Part shown: piece by piece, positions 9,750 through 18,716 of the stretch
Layout of the letters: the number at the start of each line of letters is the position of its first letter
How positions within the stretch are numbered: the first letter of the stretch is position 1
From: Rickettsiales bacterium
Lineage (GTDB): Bacteria > Pseudomonadota > Alphaproteobacteria > Rickettsiales > Rickettsiaceae
Length of the DNA stretch: 64,000 nt
NCBI GenBank assembly: GCA_947456795.1
Contig: CANGTI010000002.1
Span: forward strand, 62,001-126,000
Direction of reading: 5' to 3'
Notes under the pieces: generated by a model
What the model saw: the letters and a program-made list of their open reading frames with translations, nothing else
Told to the model about the DNA's origin: nothing
Databases searched by the model: none
Position numbers and translations under genes: made by a program

Positions 9750-11438
9750 TCACTGAAGGGATTGGTTTGCACTATTTTTTTCCGCATTTATAGAATTTGT
9801 TTCTGGTGGGTTTAGCAGGTAATCCCACTTAGAATAGTCATCTTTTTGTGGTTCAAGTGCATATTTTGTGCTCATTCTCATAATGATTTGTTTTATTATG
9901 GGGGGCATTGTGAGACCCGCAGTTGCAGTTTTGGCTCCTGGAGGAGTTTGAGGTTCATCTAGCATTGCATATATTATGTATTTTGGTTTATTGATCGGAA
10001 AAGCTGCTACGATTGAACAAAAGACCTTCTTTTTATCATATCGACCGTCTATTAGTTTGTTTGCTGTGCCGGTTTTTGCTCCAACGTCTTGTCCTGCAAC
10101 ATAAGCGCCTCTACACGTACCGTGTCTTACTACTAGGCGTAATAAGATTTGCATCTTTTCAGAAGTAGATTCATTGTGAAGCACTCGCACTCCTTTTGGA
10201 GGGGAATCAGCTTTAAGCAGAGTAAGAGGGATTAGATTGCCGCCATTGATCAGTGCAATCATTGCCTGAACATAGTGCAAAGGTGTAAGGCAGATACCAT
10301 AGCCATAAGATGTATTTATAAGGTCAAGATTAGACCAATTCTGACGATGATAAATTGGCTTTGCTTTTTCTGGTATTTCAATATGAGGAACAATGTCGAA
10401 AAACCCCAATAGCTTGCAATATTGCCTTACAGTATCTTGCCCTATTTCCAAGGCAATTTTGCTAATTCCCTTATTGGAAGATTTAGCTAGTATTTTAGCT
10501 ACAGTATACCAACCGGAGGAATGAGTTAAGTCTTCGAACTTTTGTTTGCCTATTTGCAATTCAGTGACATCGTATAGATCGCATAAATCTACTTTCCCCA
10601 TGTCTAGGCCAATTGCTACCACAATAGGCTTAAAAATTGATCCTAGCTGATAAGAGCATAACGCGTTTCTGTTTTCTAAACTTTCAATATTAGTTGGATC
10701 AATTTTATGTGGGTTAAAGTTGGGTTCATTTACAAAAGCTAATATTTCTCCGGTTGTAACATCTGCAACGAGAGCGCAGCCTGCCTTGGCAGAGTATTGT
10801 TGCCTTGCAGCTTTAAGTTCTTCGCTTACTATGCTTTGTATATTCATATCTATGCTTAAGGCGATTTTTTGATCCTTAAGACTTGTATCTTTGAGTATAG
10901 GCTCAAGTCCTCTTTCTAGTCCAGCAAGTCCTTTACCGTCTCGATCCACGTATCCTATAGCGTGAGATAAAATACTGCTGTAAGTATAAAAGCGTTTATA
11001 GTCTTTAATAGATTCAATGCCTTTAATGCCTAAATTCTTGATAACTTTTTGCTCTTCAGGATTTACATCTCTTCTAAGCCATACAAAATTTTTATTGCGT
11101 TTTAATTTTTCAACTACCTGTGTATATTCTAAATCTGGAATAGCTTTTGTGAGCTGATATGCCACACCTTCTGGATCAGATATTTGTTTTGGATGAGCAA
11201 AAATACTTGCAGTAGGTAGATTTATGGCTAGTAAGTCTCCGTTTCTATCGGTAATCTCTCTACGAATGCAGCAATCACCATTTTCACTGACCATGTAATT
11301 GCTAGATTTATACACAAAAGCAAGCAAAAAGAGCCGTAGCACAATTGCTGTAAACCCCCCTAGAAGAAGCAATACTATTATTGCTATTCTTTTATTTGTA
11401 CACTGGGGATGGTATTGCCATCTAAACAGTGATTTCAT
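9750..11438 (-). CDS. ftsI: Peptidoglycan transpeptidase FtsI (PBP3)
   Basis: This 562-aa class B penicillin-binding protein cross-links septal peptidoglycan in the periplasm. It has one N-terminal transmembrane helix (about residues 18-42), a dimerisation domain, and a transpeptidase domain with all three active-site motifs: S-I-F-K at 267-270, S-S-N at 320-322 and K-T-G at 455-457. It follows ftsL with a 3-base gap inside the dcw run. Length is in the usual range. Confidence 0.96.
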   Translation of the reverse strand: MKSLFRWQYHPQCTNKRIAIIVLLLLGGFTAIVLRLFLLAFVYKSSNYMVSENGDCCIRREITDRNGDLLAINLPTASIFAHPKQISDPEGVAYQLTKAIPDLEYTQVVEKLKRNKNFVWLRRDVNPEEQKVIKNLGIKGIESIKDYKRFYTYSSILSHAIGYVDRDGKGLAGLERGLEPILKDTSLKDQKIALSIDMNIQSIVSEELKAARQQYSAKAGCALVADVTTGEILAFVNEPNFNPHKIDPTNIESLENRNALCSYQLGSIFKPIVVAIGLDMGKVDLCDLYDVTELQIGKQKFEDLTHSSGWYTVAKILAKSSNKGISKIALEIGQDTVRQYCKLLGFFDIVPHIEIPEKAKPIYHRQNWSNLDLINTSYGYGICLTPLHYVQAMIALINGGNLIPLTLLKADSPPKGVRVLHNESTSEKMQILLRLVVRHGTCRGAYVAGQDVGAKTGTANKLIDGRYDKKKVFCSIVAAFPINKPKYIIYAMLDEPQTPPGAKTATAGLTMPPIIKQIIMRMSTKYALEPQKDDYSKWDYLLNPPETNSINAEKNSANQSLQ

Positions 11439-11441
11439 AGT

Positions 11442-11825
11442 TTAGTTTTCTCCAACTAATTTGCTGGATACTTCGTACCTAGTGGGACAATTTTTATATC
11501 TCCATTTAACGTGATGCATGTCTGCACTTTCTTGATTTTTGTTTGCAAGCTGCTTTTCTACTTTTGCTAGCATGACTTGTTTTATCTGTACTTGTTTTAA
11601 ATCTAGATGCTTATTTGCTAAAAGTCTTATGCGCTCTGGTCTGCTGAGGTAAGTTAATTCTGACTTTAAAACTGCAATATTTTCTTTTTCTACAGTAATT
11701 TCAGCCATTGTATCTAGTAGCTGCCTTTCTAAAACCCTTACTTTGTTTTTGATAAATAATATAGTAAAACTACTCAACAAAATGACTAATAGCATGCTAA
11801 TGCTGATGTATTTTTGTCTGATCAT
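11442..11825 (-). CDS. ftsL: Cell division protein FtsL
   Basis: A 127-aa bitopic protein with a short cytosolic tail, a transmembrane helix at about residues 6-25 and a periplasmic coiled-coil-like stretch (about 28-70) followed by the PERIRLLANKHLDLK segment characteristic of FtsL. It acts with FtsB and FtsQ to activate FtsWI. Its start overlaps the rsmH end by 4 bases and it lies directly before ftsI, the classic position. Sequence similarity in this family is low, so the call rests on position plus topology. Confidence 0.85.
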   Translation of the reverse strand: MIRQKYISISMLLVILLSSFTILFIKNKVRVLERQLLDTMAEITVEKENIAVLKSELTYLSRPERIRLLANKHLDLKQVQIKQVMLAKVEKQLANKNQESADMHHVKWRYKNCPTRYEVSSKLVGEN

Positions 11826-12772
11826 TGTTCGTCTGATATTTTAATTGCTGCGCGTAATTTTGCAGATCGCGCGCTGGGATTTGCTTCTATCTCTTCTTTT
11901 TTTGATACGATGGGCTTTTTGGTAATTATCTCGTAGCAATGCTCATTATTACAAAAATCTTTATTTTTTTCTACAACCTGGGGTGCATATTTGGATTTTG
12001 ATATTTTTGGTTGGGAGAATTTTTTAAAAAAAGCTTTTGCAATTTTATCTTCCAAAGAATGAAAAGTCACAACTACTGCATTGCCTCCCTGATTGAGTAA
12101 AGTAGTGACTTGTTCTAGTGCGCTTGCAAAATTTTCTAGCTCATTGTTTACAGCGATTCTTAGAGACTGAAAAGTTTTTGTTGCCGCATCTATTTTTCCA
12201 TATCTTTTTGTTTTGACTGTCTCTCTTATTACTTGAGCTAGTTCAAAGGTGGTGGTAATTTCACTTTTTTTTAGAAATATTGCTTTTGCTATTTTTCTAG
12301 AATGTTTTTCGCCTCCGTAGTTGTAGATTATGTTAGCGAGTGCTTCTTCATTTAAAGAATCTATCAATTCTTTAGCAGTTAAGATGCTAGGGTCTGAAGG
12401 ATCCATTCTCATATCCAACAGTCCATTTTGTTGAAAAGAAAAACCCCTTTCAGGGTTCTTGAGCTGTATTGAAGACGTACCTATGTCAAATACTACTCCA
12501 TCTATTTTTTCGATAGGTAAACGTTTGAGATTTGCAAAGTTACTTAAATAAAATCTAAATCTATCTCCGTATATGGTTTTAAGTTGATTGGCGTATAAAA
12601 GTGCATGAGGATCTTGATCAATTGCAATGACCGAGCAAGCAGTTTCTTTGAGTATTGCTTTGCTATATCCTCCAGTGCCAAAAGTACAATCTAGGTAAGT
12701 CTTGCCTTCTTTTGGTTGCAAGTATTGTAGCATTTCTGCCAGTAAGACAGGTGTGTGCATTTCCATTTTCAA
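11822..12772 (-). CDS. rsmH: 16S rRNA (cytosine-1402 N4)-methyltransferase
   Basis: This 316-aa SAM-dependent enzyme (formerly MraW) methylates C1402 in the ribosomal P site. The N-terminus HTPVLLAEML and the SAM-binding motif DCTFGTGGYS (residues 28-37) are typical, as are the GFSFQQNGLLDMRMDP and VVTFHSLEDKIAK signatures. It overlaps mraZ by 4 bases and ftsL by 4 bases, so the run is tightly coupled. Confidence 0.97.
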   Translation of the reverse strand: MKMEMHTPVLLAEMLQYLQPKEGKTYLDCTFGTGGYSKAILKETACSVIAIDQDPHALLYANQLKTIYGDRFRFYLSNFANLKRLPIEKIDGVVFDIGTSSIQLKNPERGFSFQQNGLLDMRMDPSDPSILTAKELIDSLNEEALANIIYNYGGEKHSRKIAKAIFLKKSEITTTFELAQVIRETVKTKRYGKIDAATKTFQSLRIAVNNELENFASALEQVTTLLNQGGNAVVVTFHSLEDKIAKAFFKKFSQPKISKSKYAPQVVEKNKDFCNNEHCYEIITKKPIVSKKEEIEANPSARSAKLRAAIKISDEQ

Positions 12773-13230
12773 TCACCAAAGGAAAGATTTTTTAAAATAG
12801 AAAGATTCTGTTTTGCAATGATTCTGGATTGCTGCAGATGATGCTCAAATTTATTAGGATTCCATATCTCAAAAACCTGACCCTTGCCTACAAAAACAAT
12901 TTTGGTATCAATTTCTGCATACTCTAATAAAGCTTTTGGCAATACCACGCGTCCCTCATTATCGCAACATAACTGAGTTGCCTCTCCCATTATTATAGTT
13001 TCAAATGCATCTCTTTCGGGACAGTAAGGATCTAGTTTTTGAATTATCTGATTCATTGCTTCTAACTGCTTAATACTTGAAACCTCTAGACATTGGCTTT
13101 TAATTGAAGGAGAGATGACTAAGTACAAAGATCCTGAATCATTGGAGAGAATGGCCCTATAAGAAGACGGAATTGATACTCTTCCTTTTTTATCTACTAA
13201 ATTTGTGTATTTGGAGAGAAAAAGATTCAC
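12769..13230 (-). CDS. mraZ: Transcriptional regulator MraZ
   Basis: This 153-aa protein contains two MraZ/AbrB-like repeats: LSKYTNLVDKKGRVSIP near the N-terminus and CCDNEGRVVLPKALLEYA about residue 85. In Escherichia coli MraZ represses the dcw operon by binding TGGGN repeats upstream of its own gene; a matching triple repeat exists here at 13242-13266. The start chosen is GTG, which puts the family-conserved FLSKY at residues 4-8; no clear Shine-Dalgarno precedes it, while an A/T-rich TAATAT sits only a few bases upstream. Confidence 0.94.
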   Translation of the reverse strand: MNLFLSKYTNLVDKKGRVSIPSSYRAILSNDSGSLYLVISPSIKSQCLEVSSIKQLEAMNQIIQKLDPYCPERDAFETIIMGEATQLCCDNEGRVVLPKALLEYAEIDTKIVFVGKGQVFEIWNPNKFEHHLQQSRIIAKQNLSILKNLSFGD

Positions 13231-13241
13231 TTTATATTATT

Positions 13242-13266
13242 TGGGTCTAGATGGGGATTTTTGGGA
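13242..13266 (+). promoter_or_regulatory. Three-unit MraZ-box array upstream of mraZ
   Basis: Three pentamers TGGGT, TGGGG, TGGGA stand at 13242, 13252 and 13262, each separated by exactly five bases. This is the published E. coli MraZ operator pattern (TGGGN with 5-base spacers). It begins 12 bases upstream of the mraZ start. The repeats are read on the strand opposite to the gene. The match is seen directly; binding is inferred. Confidence 0.65.
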
Positions 13267-13473
13267 TCACGCTCAGGATGATAGCTCGGCATATTTTTTG
13301 AGTCAAGAAAGTACTCAGAAATTGTGTTGTTACTTTTCAGAGTTGAGAACTTATGATATAATGCCGCGCGTTGCCTTATCGCTTAAAATGATTAGGTAGC
13401 AGCTTAAGGGGATTGTGTTTTATCTCAAAGGCCCAGATCTGTGTTTAGACATACGTAACGTAAATTAGTAATC

Positions 13474-15357
13474 ATGAAAAGAAGGATTTCTACATTTGAT
13501 TTATCTAGGGTTCATTACCTGTTGTACATAAAGAATTTTTACGCTGCTTTGCATGGCTTGGGTTATTTTTGCCCGTGGCAAAGCAGCGCACCACACAATC
13601 GTGTTGAACTTTTATTTTCAAACCTAGAGAATCCTCTGTTTTCTAATACGACTACATCGCAAGATTTGCATGTTATTAAGAGGGTGCTCGAATTTGGAAT
13701 GCTTAGCAAGCCGTTGGAACAAAATTCAAACAGTTTTGTTTTTCAAAATCTAAATCTTAGCGGAAAAGTGCAAGATCTGCATTCGGACCATGCTCTGTTG
13801 AAAGGGCGGCATTGTGAAGACACCTTCTTTGCCAAGTCTGAAGTACAGTCTTGCGAAAAGCTATATTCTCAAAATACAACTATTTTAGTGCCAGAGGCAG
13901 ATGTTGTTGAAAATCCAATAACTTATTATGATAAAAAAAAGCTCGCATTAAAAGCACAATTTACAAAAGTATATGTAGAATTTGATGTGCAAAAGCAAGC
14001 TTTTCGGCCTGAAGCGTGTGGTGAGGATATTTTACAAGGCCTATTGAATGTAATTGAGGCAAAAAAAACTGCCGAATCTAATCCAAAACCTAGAGTGATC
14101 TCACCCCAATCTCAATCTAATGAGAAAGCCATTCCCGTTGTATTGGAATCAGAACTTTTGGTTTCTTCTTCTGGCAATGCTAAGGTTTCTTTGGTAGGCA
14201 GAAATAAGGAAAAAGACTGTAAATTAGATCAAAAGGAATTGCACCGAGCAGATTCTTCTGTAATTCCAATTGTCCAAAACCAAGTGCATTGTCCACAATT
14301 GTCTGAATATAAGAACCAGAAAGGCGATACTTTAATGAAGACTACAGATGCCGTACCAAATCCAGAAACAAAGCCAAAATCTGATGAGCATGGGGATATT
14401 GCGTCTCTAAAATCAACAGCTCCTGTATCTGAGGAGGAGGGGGACAATCAAAACAAGCCCCAAGCATCTTTTACGAAGGATCATCTACAATCTGTAATTG
14501 CACCTTTTCAACAATTTGCTTTAAAAGGTGGTTTAGATTCTGATCCTGCAATACAACAATCTTGGAAATCGACACAAATAATGCCGGAAATATTATCGCT
14601 CTTGTATATGAGGGATGAGAAACCTTCTGATAAAATAATAGAAGGTGAGACTACTAAGCACCTTTGTGAAATGATTGACCTCATTGAAGAAATTTATGTG
14701 CAACAACCTGCTTCAGAGGAATTTTTGGTTTCTGGTGCCGCAGATCTCCCTGAGATCTTCGAAATCACAGCGAACAGATATATAGCGGCAAAAGGTTGTT
14801 CAGGTGAAGTGTGTATGGAAGATGTTTTGCAATGCCTATTTACTGTAATTGATCCACAACAAGATGAATCATCTAATCAAAAACCTAGAGCGACACAATC
14901 CAAAGCTGGATCTAATAAGGAAATTATTCCCCTTGTTAAGGTTCCTTTGGTAGAGAGCAACAAGGAAAACGACTTTGATTGGAATTTAGATCAAAAGGCA
15001 TTGCCCAAAAAAGTTTCTGATACCGATAACTTTGTAATTCTAGTTTCTCCAGACGAGGCGGGTTGCAAAAATTCTTCAGTATTTGCGAACCTGCATCCTT
15101 CAAGGCAAGCTTTTGGAAGTTCTTTAGTCCAGAATAAAATTGGTCATGTGACATCTGCTTCAAATCATGACATTCGGAGAGATAGCATTCCAGATAAGGA
15201 AAATTGCCCTAGGAATAAGGTTGATAATATTAAATGCAGAAACAAAAAAAAGTTGGATGAGCATAGGGCAGAAGTCCTTCTACCTGATGAGGAATGTATG
15301 CCGTTTGTAGAGGAATTTTGGGGCGAGTATCAGAGAGAAGAAATTATGCACTTTTAG
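13474..15357 (+). CDS. Large protein of unknown function with an internal duplication
   Basis: A 627-aa soluble-looking protein with no signal peptide or membrane helix and no family I recognise. Two related segments are visible: residues about 137-260 and about 416-525. Each has an ILVPEADV/FLVSGAAD start, then (G)ED(I/V)LQ-L--VI, then a proline/serine/glutamine-rich linker (NPKPR / NQKPR), SNEK/SNKE plus IIP-V, and LDQK-L. Linkers are rich in Ser, Lys, Glu and Gln and probably disordered. Size, repeats and isolation suit a secreted or host-facing protein, but that is inference. It is monocistronic, reads away from mraZ and is followed by hairpins at 15471-15524. Confidence 0.7.
   Translation: MKRRISTFDLSRVHYLLYIKNFYAALHGLGYFCPWQSSAPHNRVELLFSNLENPLFSNTTTSQDLHVIKRVLEFGMLSKPLEQNSNSFVFQNLNLSGKVQDLHSDHALLKGRHCEDTFFAKSEVQSCEKLYSQNTTILVPEADVVENPITYYDKKKLALKAQFTKVYVEFDVQKQAFRPEACGEDILQGLLNVIEAKKTAESNPKPRVISPQSQSNEKAIPVVLESELLVSSSGNAKVSLVGRNKEKDCKLDQKELHRADSSVIPIVQNQVHCPQLSEYKNQKGDTLMKTTDAVPNPETKPKSDEHGDIASLKSTAPVSEEEGDNQNKPQASFTKDHLQSVIAPFQQFALKGGLDSDPAIQQSWKSTQIMPEILSLLYMRDEKPSDKIIEGETTKHLCEMIDLIEEIYVQQPASEEFLVSGAADLPEIFEITANRYIAAKGCSGEVCMEDVLQCLFTVIDPQQDESSNQKPRATQSKAGSNKEIIPLVKVPLVESNKENDFDWNLDQKALPKKVSDTDNFVILVSPDEAGCKNSSVFANLHPSRQAFGSSLVQNKIGHVTSASNHDIRRDSIPDKENCPRNKVDNIKCRNKKKLDEHRAEVLLPDEECMPFVEEFWGEYQREEIMHF
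13882..14255 (+). repeat. Internal repeat, copy 1, of the 627-aa protein
   Basis: Codes for residues about 137-260. The core at 14011-14057 (GAAGCGTGTGGTGAGGATAT and onward to GTAATTGA) matches 14812-14858 closely at DNA level, so the duplication is recent enough to show in nucleotides. Confidence 0.6.
14719..15045 (+). repeat. Internal repeat, copy 2, of the 627-aa protein
   Basis: Codes for residues about 416-524 and pairs with copy 1 roughly 280 residues upstream. The CCTAGAG and ATTATTCCCCTTGTT stretches near 14884-14937 correspond to CCTAGAG and GCCATTCCCGTTGTA in copy 1. Confidence 0.6.
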
Positions 15358-15470
15358 TTTAGAGTAAGATTAATTGATTTTTGAAAAGTGCAGATTTTGA
15401 TTTTTTTGTTATATCAGAGTTTGTTTGTACCTCTTTCTTTAGAATTCAGGCTTGATCTTTTAAAAAAAAT

Positions 15471-15527
15471 GTATGAGGATTGTTTCATACGCCTATCCCT
15501 ACAGGATCAAAATAGGGTAGGCGTTTT
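15471..15527 (+). terminator. Hairpin terminator after the 627-aa gene
   Basis: Two overlapping hairpins. GTATGA (15471-15476) pairs with TCATAC (15485-15490). A stronger stem pairs ACGCCTATCCCTA (15489-15501, one bulged base) with TAGGGTAGGCGT (15513-15524), followed by TTT and then a T-rich stretch. It fits a rho-independent terminator or an attenuator-like switch. Confidence 0.6.
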
Positions 15528-15544
15528 GTCTTTGTTTGCACAAC

Positions 15545-15665
15545 TGACCTGAGTTTTTGAGGACCTTGTGTATTTTTTTCCCCTTCTATTCCTTTGATCC
15601 TTTCTAGGTTACTGCGCAGCGGGCTTTTACACCTTTTACTAGGAACTCAAAATGGTTTAAAAACT
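15545..15665 (-). pseudogene. Decayed duplicate of the uvrC 3' end
   Basis: This stretch aligns with the last ~125 bases of uvrC (15711-15835) in the same orientation, about 170 bases apart. Shared blocks include CCTTGTGTA, CTATTCCTTTGAT, TTTCTAG, GGCTTTTACA and AAAATGGTTTAAAA. Translated on the minus strand it gives a degenerate helix-hairpin-helix end (LERIKGIEGEK where UvrC has LERIKGIGGKM) and an in-frame stop shortly before. Together with the terminator it fills the 354-base gap between genes. Confidence 0.75.
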
Positions 15666-15711
15666 ATGAAATCAAAAATTGATTGGGGGGCTGGGAGTGC
15701 TGCTGGATAGT

Positions 15712-17529
15712 CTAGCTCAGGTTTTGTAGGGCCTTGTGTAGTTTTGCTGCCATTTTCCCCCCTATTCCTTTGATTCTTTCTAGTTCTTGCACGCTGGCTT
15801 TTACAGCTCCCTCCACCGATCCAAAATGGTTTAAAAGCAGCTGCTTTTTTGCTTTTCCAATGCCTGGAGCAGATTCTAGTGTTGAGTGATACATTGCCTT
15901 TTGGTGTTTTTTTCTATAAGTACTAATAGCTAAGTTGTGTACCTCATCTCTTAATCTTTGTAGGTAATGCATTACCTTGTCGTTATGAGGCAGAGTGAAG
16001 GGTTCTTTCTCACTCGTGAAAAAGGTTTCTCTGCCAGAGTTGCGATCTTCACCTTTTGCCATGCTCACCAAAGTAGCGTCAATTGCGTAGCAATCTATGA
16101 CTTCTTTTGCAGTATTAAAGTGCCCTTTTCCTCCATCTATGATGATTAGGTCCGGATTTTGCTTTATATTTTTAGATTTAAAGCGTCTGTGAAGCGATTG
16201 TCTTAGCATTTCATAATCGTCTCCTCCATGCATTTTGGGGATCAGACTTTCTAGCGTATATGCACGGCATTCTGATTTAATTATCCCTTCTACGTCAGCT
16301 GCGATAATTGCTCCAACTGCGTATTGACCAAGGATATGGCTGTTGTCATACACTTCTATTTTTCTTATTTCATTTTTTACACCAAACAATTGGGCTATTG
16401 TCAAAAAAATTTCTTTATTTTGTCTATTTTTATCAAATTTTTGTTCAAGAAATGTCAATGCGTTTCGATTGGCACTAATTACTATTTCATTTTGTTCTTC
16501 AACAAAAATTTTAGAAGGTACTTTATGCATCTTAAATAGTGCTTTTTCTAACACTTGTATGTCTTCTATTGGAAATGGAATGAGTATTTTGCTAGGCGGA
16601 ATGCGACTCTGATAAAATGAAGTAATAAAATTTATTATTACTTCTTGCGGACTTGTTTCTTGCGTATTTGAAGGAAAATATGTTTTGCTACCGTAATTTT
16701 GCCCTCCTCTGTAACTAAATACCGTAAGACAATAGATGTTGTGTGAATTTGCGACTCCAATTACATCAGAATCTCCAACTATAAAGGCATTATTAGATTG
16801 TTGCTGAATTAAATTGATTGCGCGAATTCTGTCTCTGACGACAGCCGCCTGTTCATAGTGAAAGTTGTCACTTAGAAACTGCATGTCTTTTGCTAGTATT
16901 GTCTGTAACACTGACGTTTTCCCCTCTAAAAACATTTGGGTTTGTTTTACAATGTTTGCATACTCTTGCTTGGAGATATACTCAACGCAAGGGGCGCTGC
17001 ATCTTTTTATTTCGTATTGAATGCAGGGGCGTTTTCTTGAAGCAAAATATTGATTCGTACAATTTCTTAATTGAAATACCTTCTGCAACGTCCCAAACAT
17101 TGTATTTAAAGATGCAACGCTGGAAAAAGGCCCATAAAGCTTTTGTCCGGATAGGGGTTTGCCTCTATATTTTGCAAGATGAGGAAAATCATGATTTGCA
17201 TCTATCTTGATGTAAGGAAAAGACTTATCGTCTTTAAACAAGATATTGTATTTGGGCTTATATTCCCTTATTAAGTTCGCCTCTAATATCAATGCTTCTT
17301 CTTCTGAAGCAACTGTTATGTAATCTAGAAAGCATACTTGTGCAACCATGAGATTAAGACGGGCACTTCCCATATCCTCACTTGCATAGTGCGCAACTCT
17401 GTTTTTGAGGTTTTTTGCCTTTCCAACGTACAAGATTTCGTGTCCCTGAGATATCATCTTATAAACTCCAGGTAGACATGGAATATCACAAAGTAAGTCA
17501 GCGATCAATTTCCTGCCTTGTTTATTCAT
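15712..17529 (-). CDS. uvrC: Excinuclease ABC subunit C
   Basis: This 605-aa nuclease makes both incisions in nucleotide excision repair. The N-terminal GIY-YIG domain is seen in PGVYKMISQG...ILYVGKAKNLKNRV, a UvrB-binding UVR segment is near residues 200-235, the RNase H-like 5'-incision domain contains EVYDNSHILG and DLIIIDGGKGHFN, and the C-terminus carries the HhH pair ending LERIKGIGGKMAAKL. Length is normal. A partial copy of its 3' end lies just downstream. Confidence 0.97.
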   Translation of the reverse strand: MNKQGRKLIADLLCDIPCLPGVYKMISQGHEILYVGKAKNLKNRVAHYASEDMGSARLNLMVAQVCFLDYITVASEEEALILEANLIREYKPKYNILFKDDKSFPYIKIDANHDFPHLAKYRGKPLSGQKLYGPFSSVASLNTMFGTLQKVFQLRNCTNQYFASRKRPCIQYEIKRCSAPCVEYISKQEYANIVKQTQMFLEGKTSVLQTILAKDMQFLSDNFHYEQAAVVRDRIRAINLIQQQSNNAFIVGDSDVIGVANSHNIYCLTVFSYRGGQNYGSKTYFPSNTQETSPQEVIINFITSFYQSRIPPSKILIPFPIEDIQVLEKALFKMHKVPSKIFVEEQNEIVISANRNALTFLEQKFDKNRQNKEIFLTIAQLFGVKNEIRKIEVYDNSHILGQYAVGAIIAADVEGIIKSECRAYTLESLIPKMHGGDDYEMLRQSLHRRFKSKNIKQNPDLIIIDGGKGHFNTAKEVIDCYAIDATLVSMAKGEDRNSGRETFFTSEKEPFTLPHNDKVMHYLQRLRDEVHNLAISTYRKKHQKAMYHSTLESAPGIGKAKKQLLLNHFGSVEGAVKASVQELERIKGIGGKMAAKLHKALQNLS

Positions 17530-17660
17530 CTTGCACTTTTAAGGTTACAAATAAGATGATTGTTTGATCAAGATTTTAGCCATTTGCCTTTTTAGAAATT
17601 TGCCGAGCACTGCTTCTGTTAAAAGGTCGTTTATCTAATTTAACCTTTTTGTTCTCCCAA

Positions 17661-18602
17661 TTATTCTTGTCTATCAGTAAAAAATGCTGACAATTCTTGC
17701 CATTCTCTTTTGCTTAAATTGCCCTCTTGTTCGGCCAATTTGCATTTATCAACCACTTTTTTAAGCACTTCAGCTTGAGATTTAGACAAAGCAACACTAT
17801 TGACTCTGTGCTCTAAAAAGGCCTCGTACACGTAGGGTACCCAGTGTTTTACAATCTCTAGCAGCTCTTTTGCATATACTCTGATTTCATACTGAGCATG
17901 AGCATCATTTCTTAAGGAAATAAAGTGTAAAAGGTTGTGTAAATCGATTTTCCAGTACCATTGAGTGTAATAATTAAGAGTCAAATTAATTCTAGCAAGT
18001 TCTCTGGCAATGCCCTGATTATTTTCATCTAAAATATCTCCGGTGTGAGTCACATTGAGCAACTTTTCGTAACTTTGATAACATTGCTCCGAATCTTTTT
18101 TTAGTATCGCAAGGGTGTTTTCAATTTCCTTACTACTTAAAATATTTTCCTCTCTACCTTGTTTATTACTTTGAGATTGAGCTGCAATGTGAGCTGGGTC
18201 TGGCAGGTAAAATTCTTTATCTAAGATTGAATATCTTGCAGAATATTCATTTACATTTGCAGTCCTGTGCCTTATCCACTGTCTTGCAACAAAAATTGGC
18301 AACTTTACGTGAAGCTTAATTTCACACATTTCAAAAGGCGTTGTATGCCTGTGCTTCATAAGATAATTAATTAGACCCTTATCTTGGCTTATTTGTTTTG
18401 TTCCATGTCCATAAGATACTCTAGCAGCTTGCACTATAGCGCTGTCGTTACCCATGTAGTCGATTACTCTTATAAAACCGTGGTCTAGTAGAGAAATTTT
18501 ATTGTAGAGTATTTTTTCTAGAGCCTCCGAAGTTGCTCTTTTTGTTAAATTTTGTTTATCTTCTACTGATTCTTCTTGATTCATATAACGGGTCTTAAAC
18601 AA
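17661..18602 (-). CDS. thyX: FAD-dependent thymidylate synthase ThyX
   Basis: This 313-aa flavoenzyme methylates dUMP to dTMP using methylene-tetrahydrofolate and NAD(P)H. The ThyX motif RHRX7S is intact: R111-H-R, then TANVNEY, then S121, followed by ARYS. ThyX replaces ThyA in rickettsial genomes, which fits the overall picture. tRNA-Thr lies immediately upstream on the same strand, so the two may share a transcript. Confidence 0.96.
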   Translation of the reverse strand: MFKTRYMNQEESVEDKQNLTKRATSEALEKILYNKISLLDHGFIRVIDYMGNDSAIVQAARVSYGHGTKQISQDKGLINYLMKHRHTTPFEMCEIKLHVKLPIFVARQWIRHRTANVNEYSARYSILDKEFYLPDPAHIAAQSQSNKQGREENILSSKEIENTLAILKKDSEQCYQSYEKLLNVTHTGDILDENNQGIARELARINLTLNYYTQWYWKIDLHNLLHFISLRNDAHAQYEIRVYAKELLEIVKHWVPYVYEAFLEHRVNSVALSKSQAEVLKKVVDKCKLAEQEGNLSKREWQELSAFFTDRQE

Positions 18603-18612
18603 GTTTTTTCTG

Positions 18613-18688
18613 TGGTGCCGATAGAGAGATTCGAACTCTCGACCTGTGCGTTACGAATGCACTGCTCTACCAACTGAGCTATATCGAC
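18613..18688 (-). tRNA. tRNA-Thr (anticodon CGT)
   Basis: A full cloverleaf can be drawn on the minus strand: acceptor GTCGATA with TATCGGC (one G-T pair), D stem GCTC/GAGC, anticodon loop TTCGTAA giving CGT, and T arm GAGAG-TTCGAAT-CTCTC. The 3' CCA is encoded. The anticodon stem's last pair (A-C) is a mismatch. Confidence 0.95.
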
Positions 18689-18716
18689 TATCTGTTATTT
18701 AAATAAGATTTTCAGC

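Noticed and set aside
13205-13399. 64-codon plus-strand frame between mraZ and the 627-aa gene
   Set aside because: It overlaps the mraZ start and the MraZ-box array and shows no protein-like pattern.
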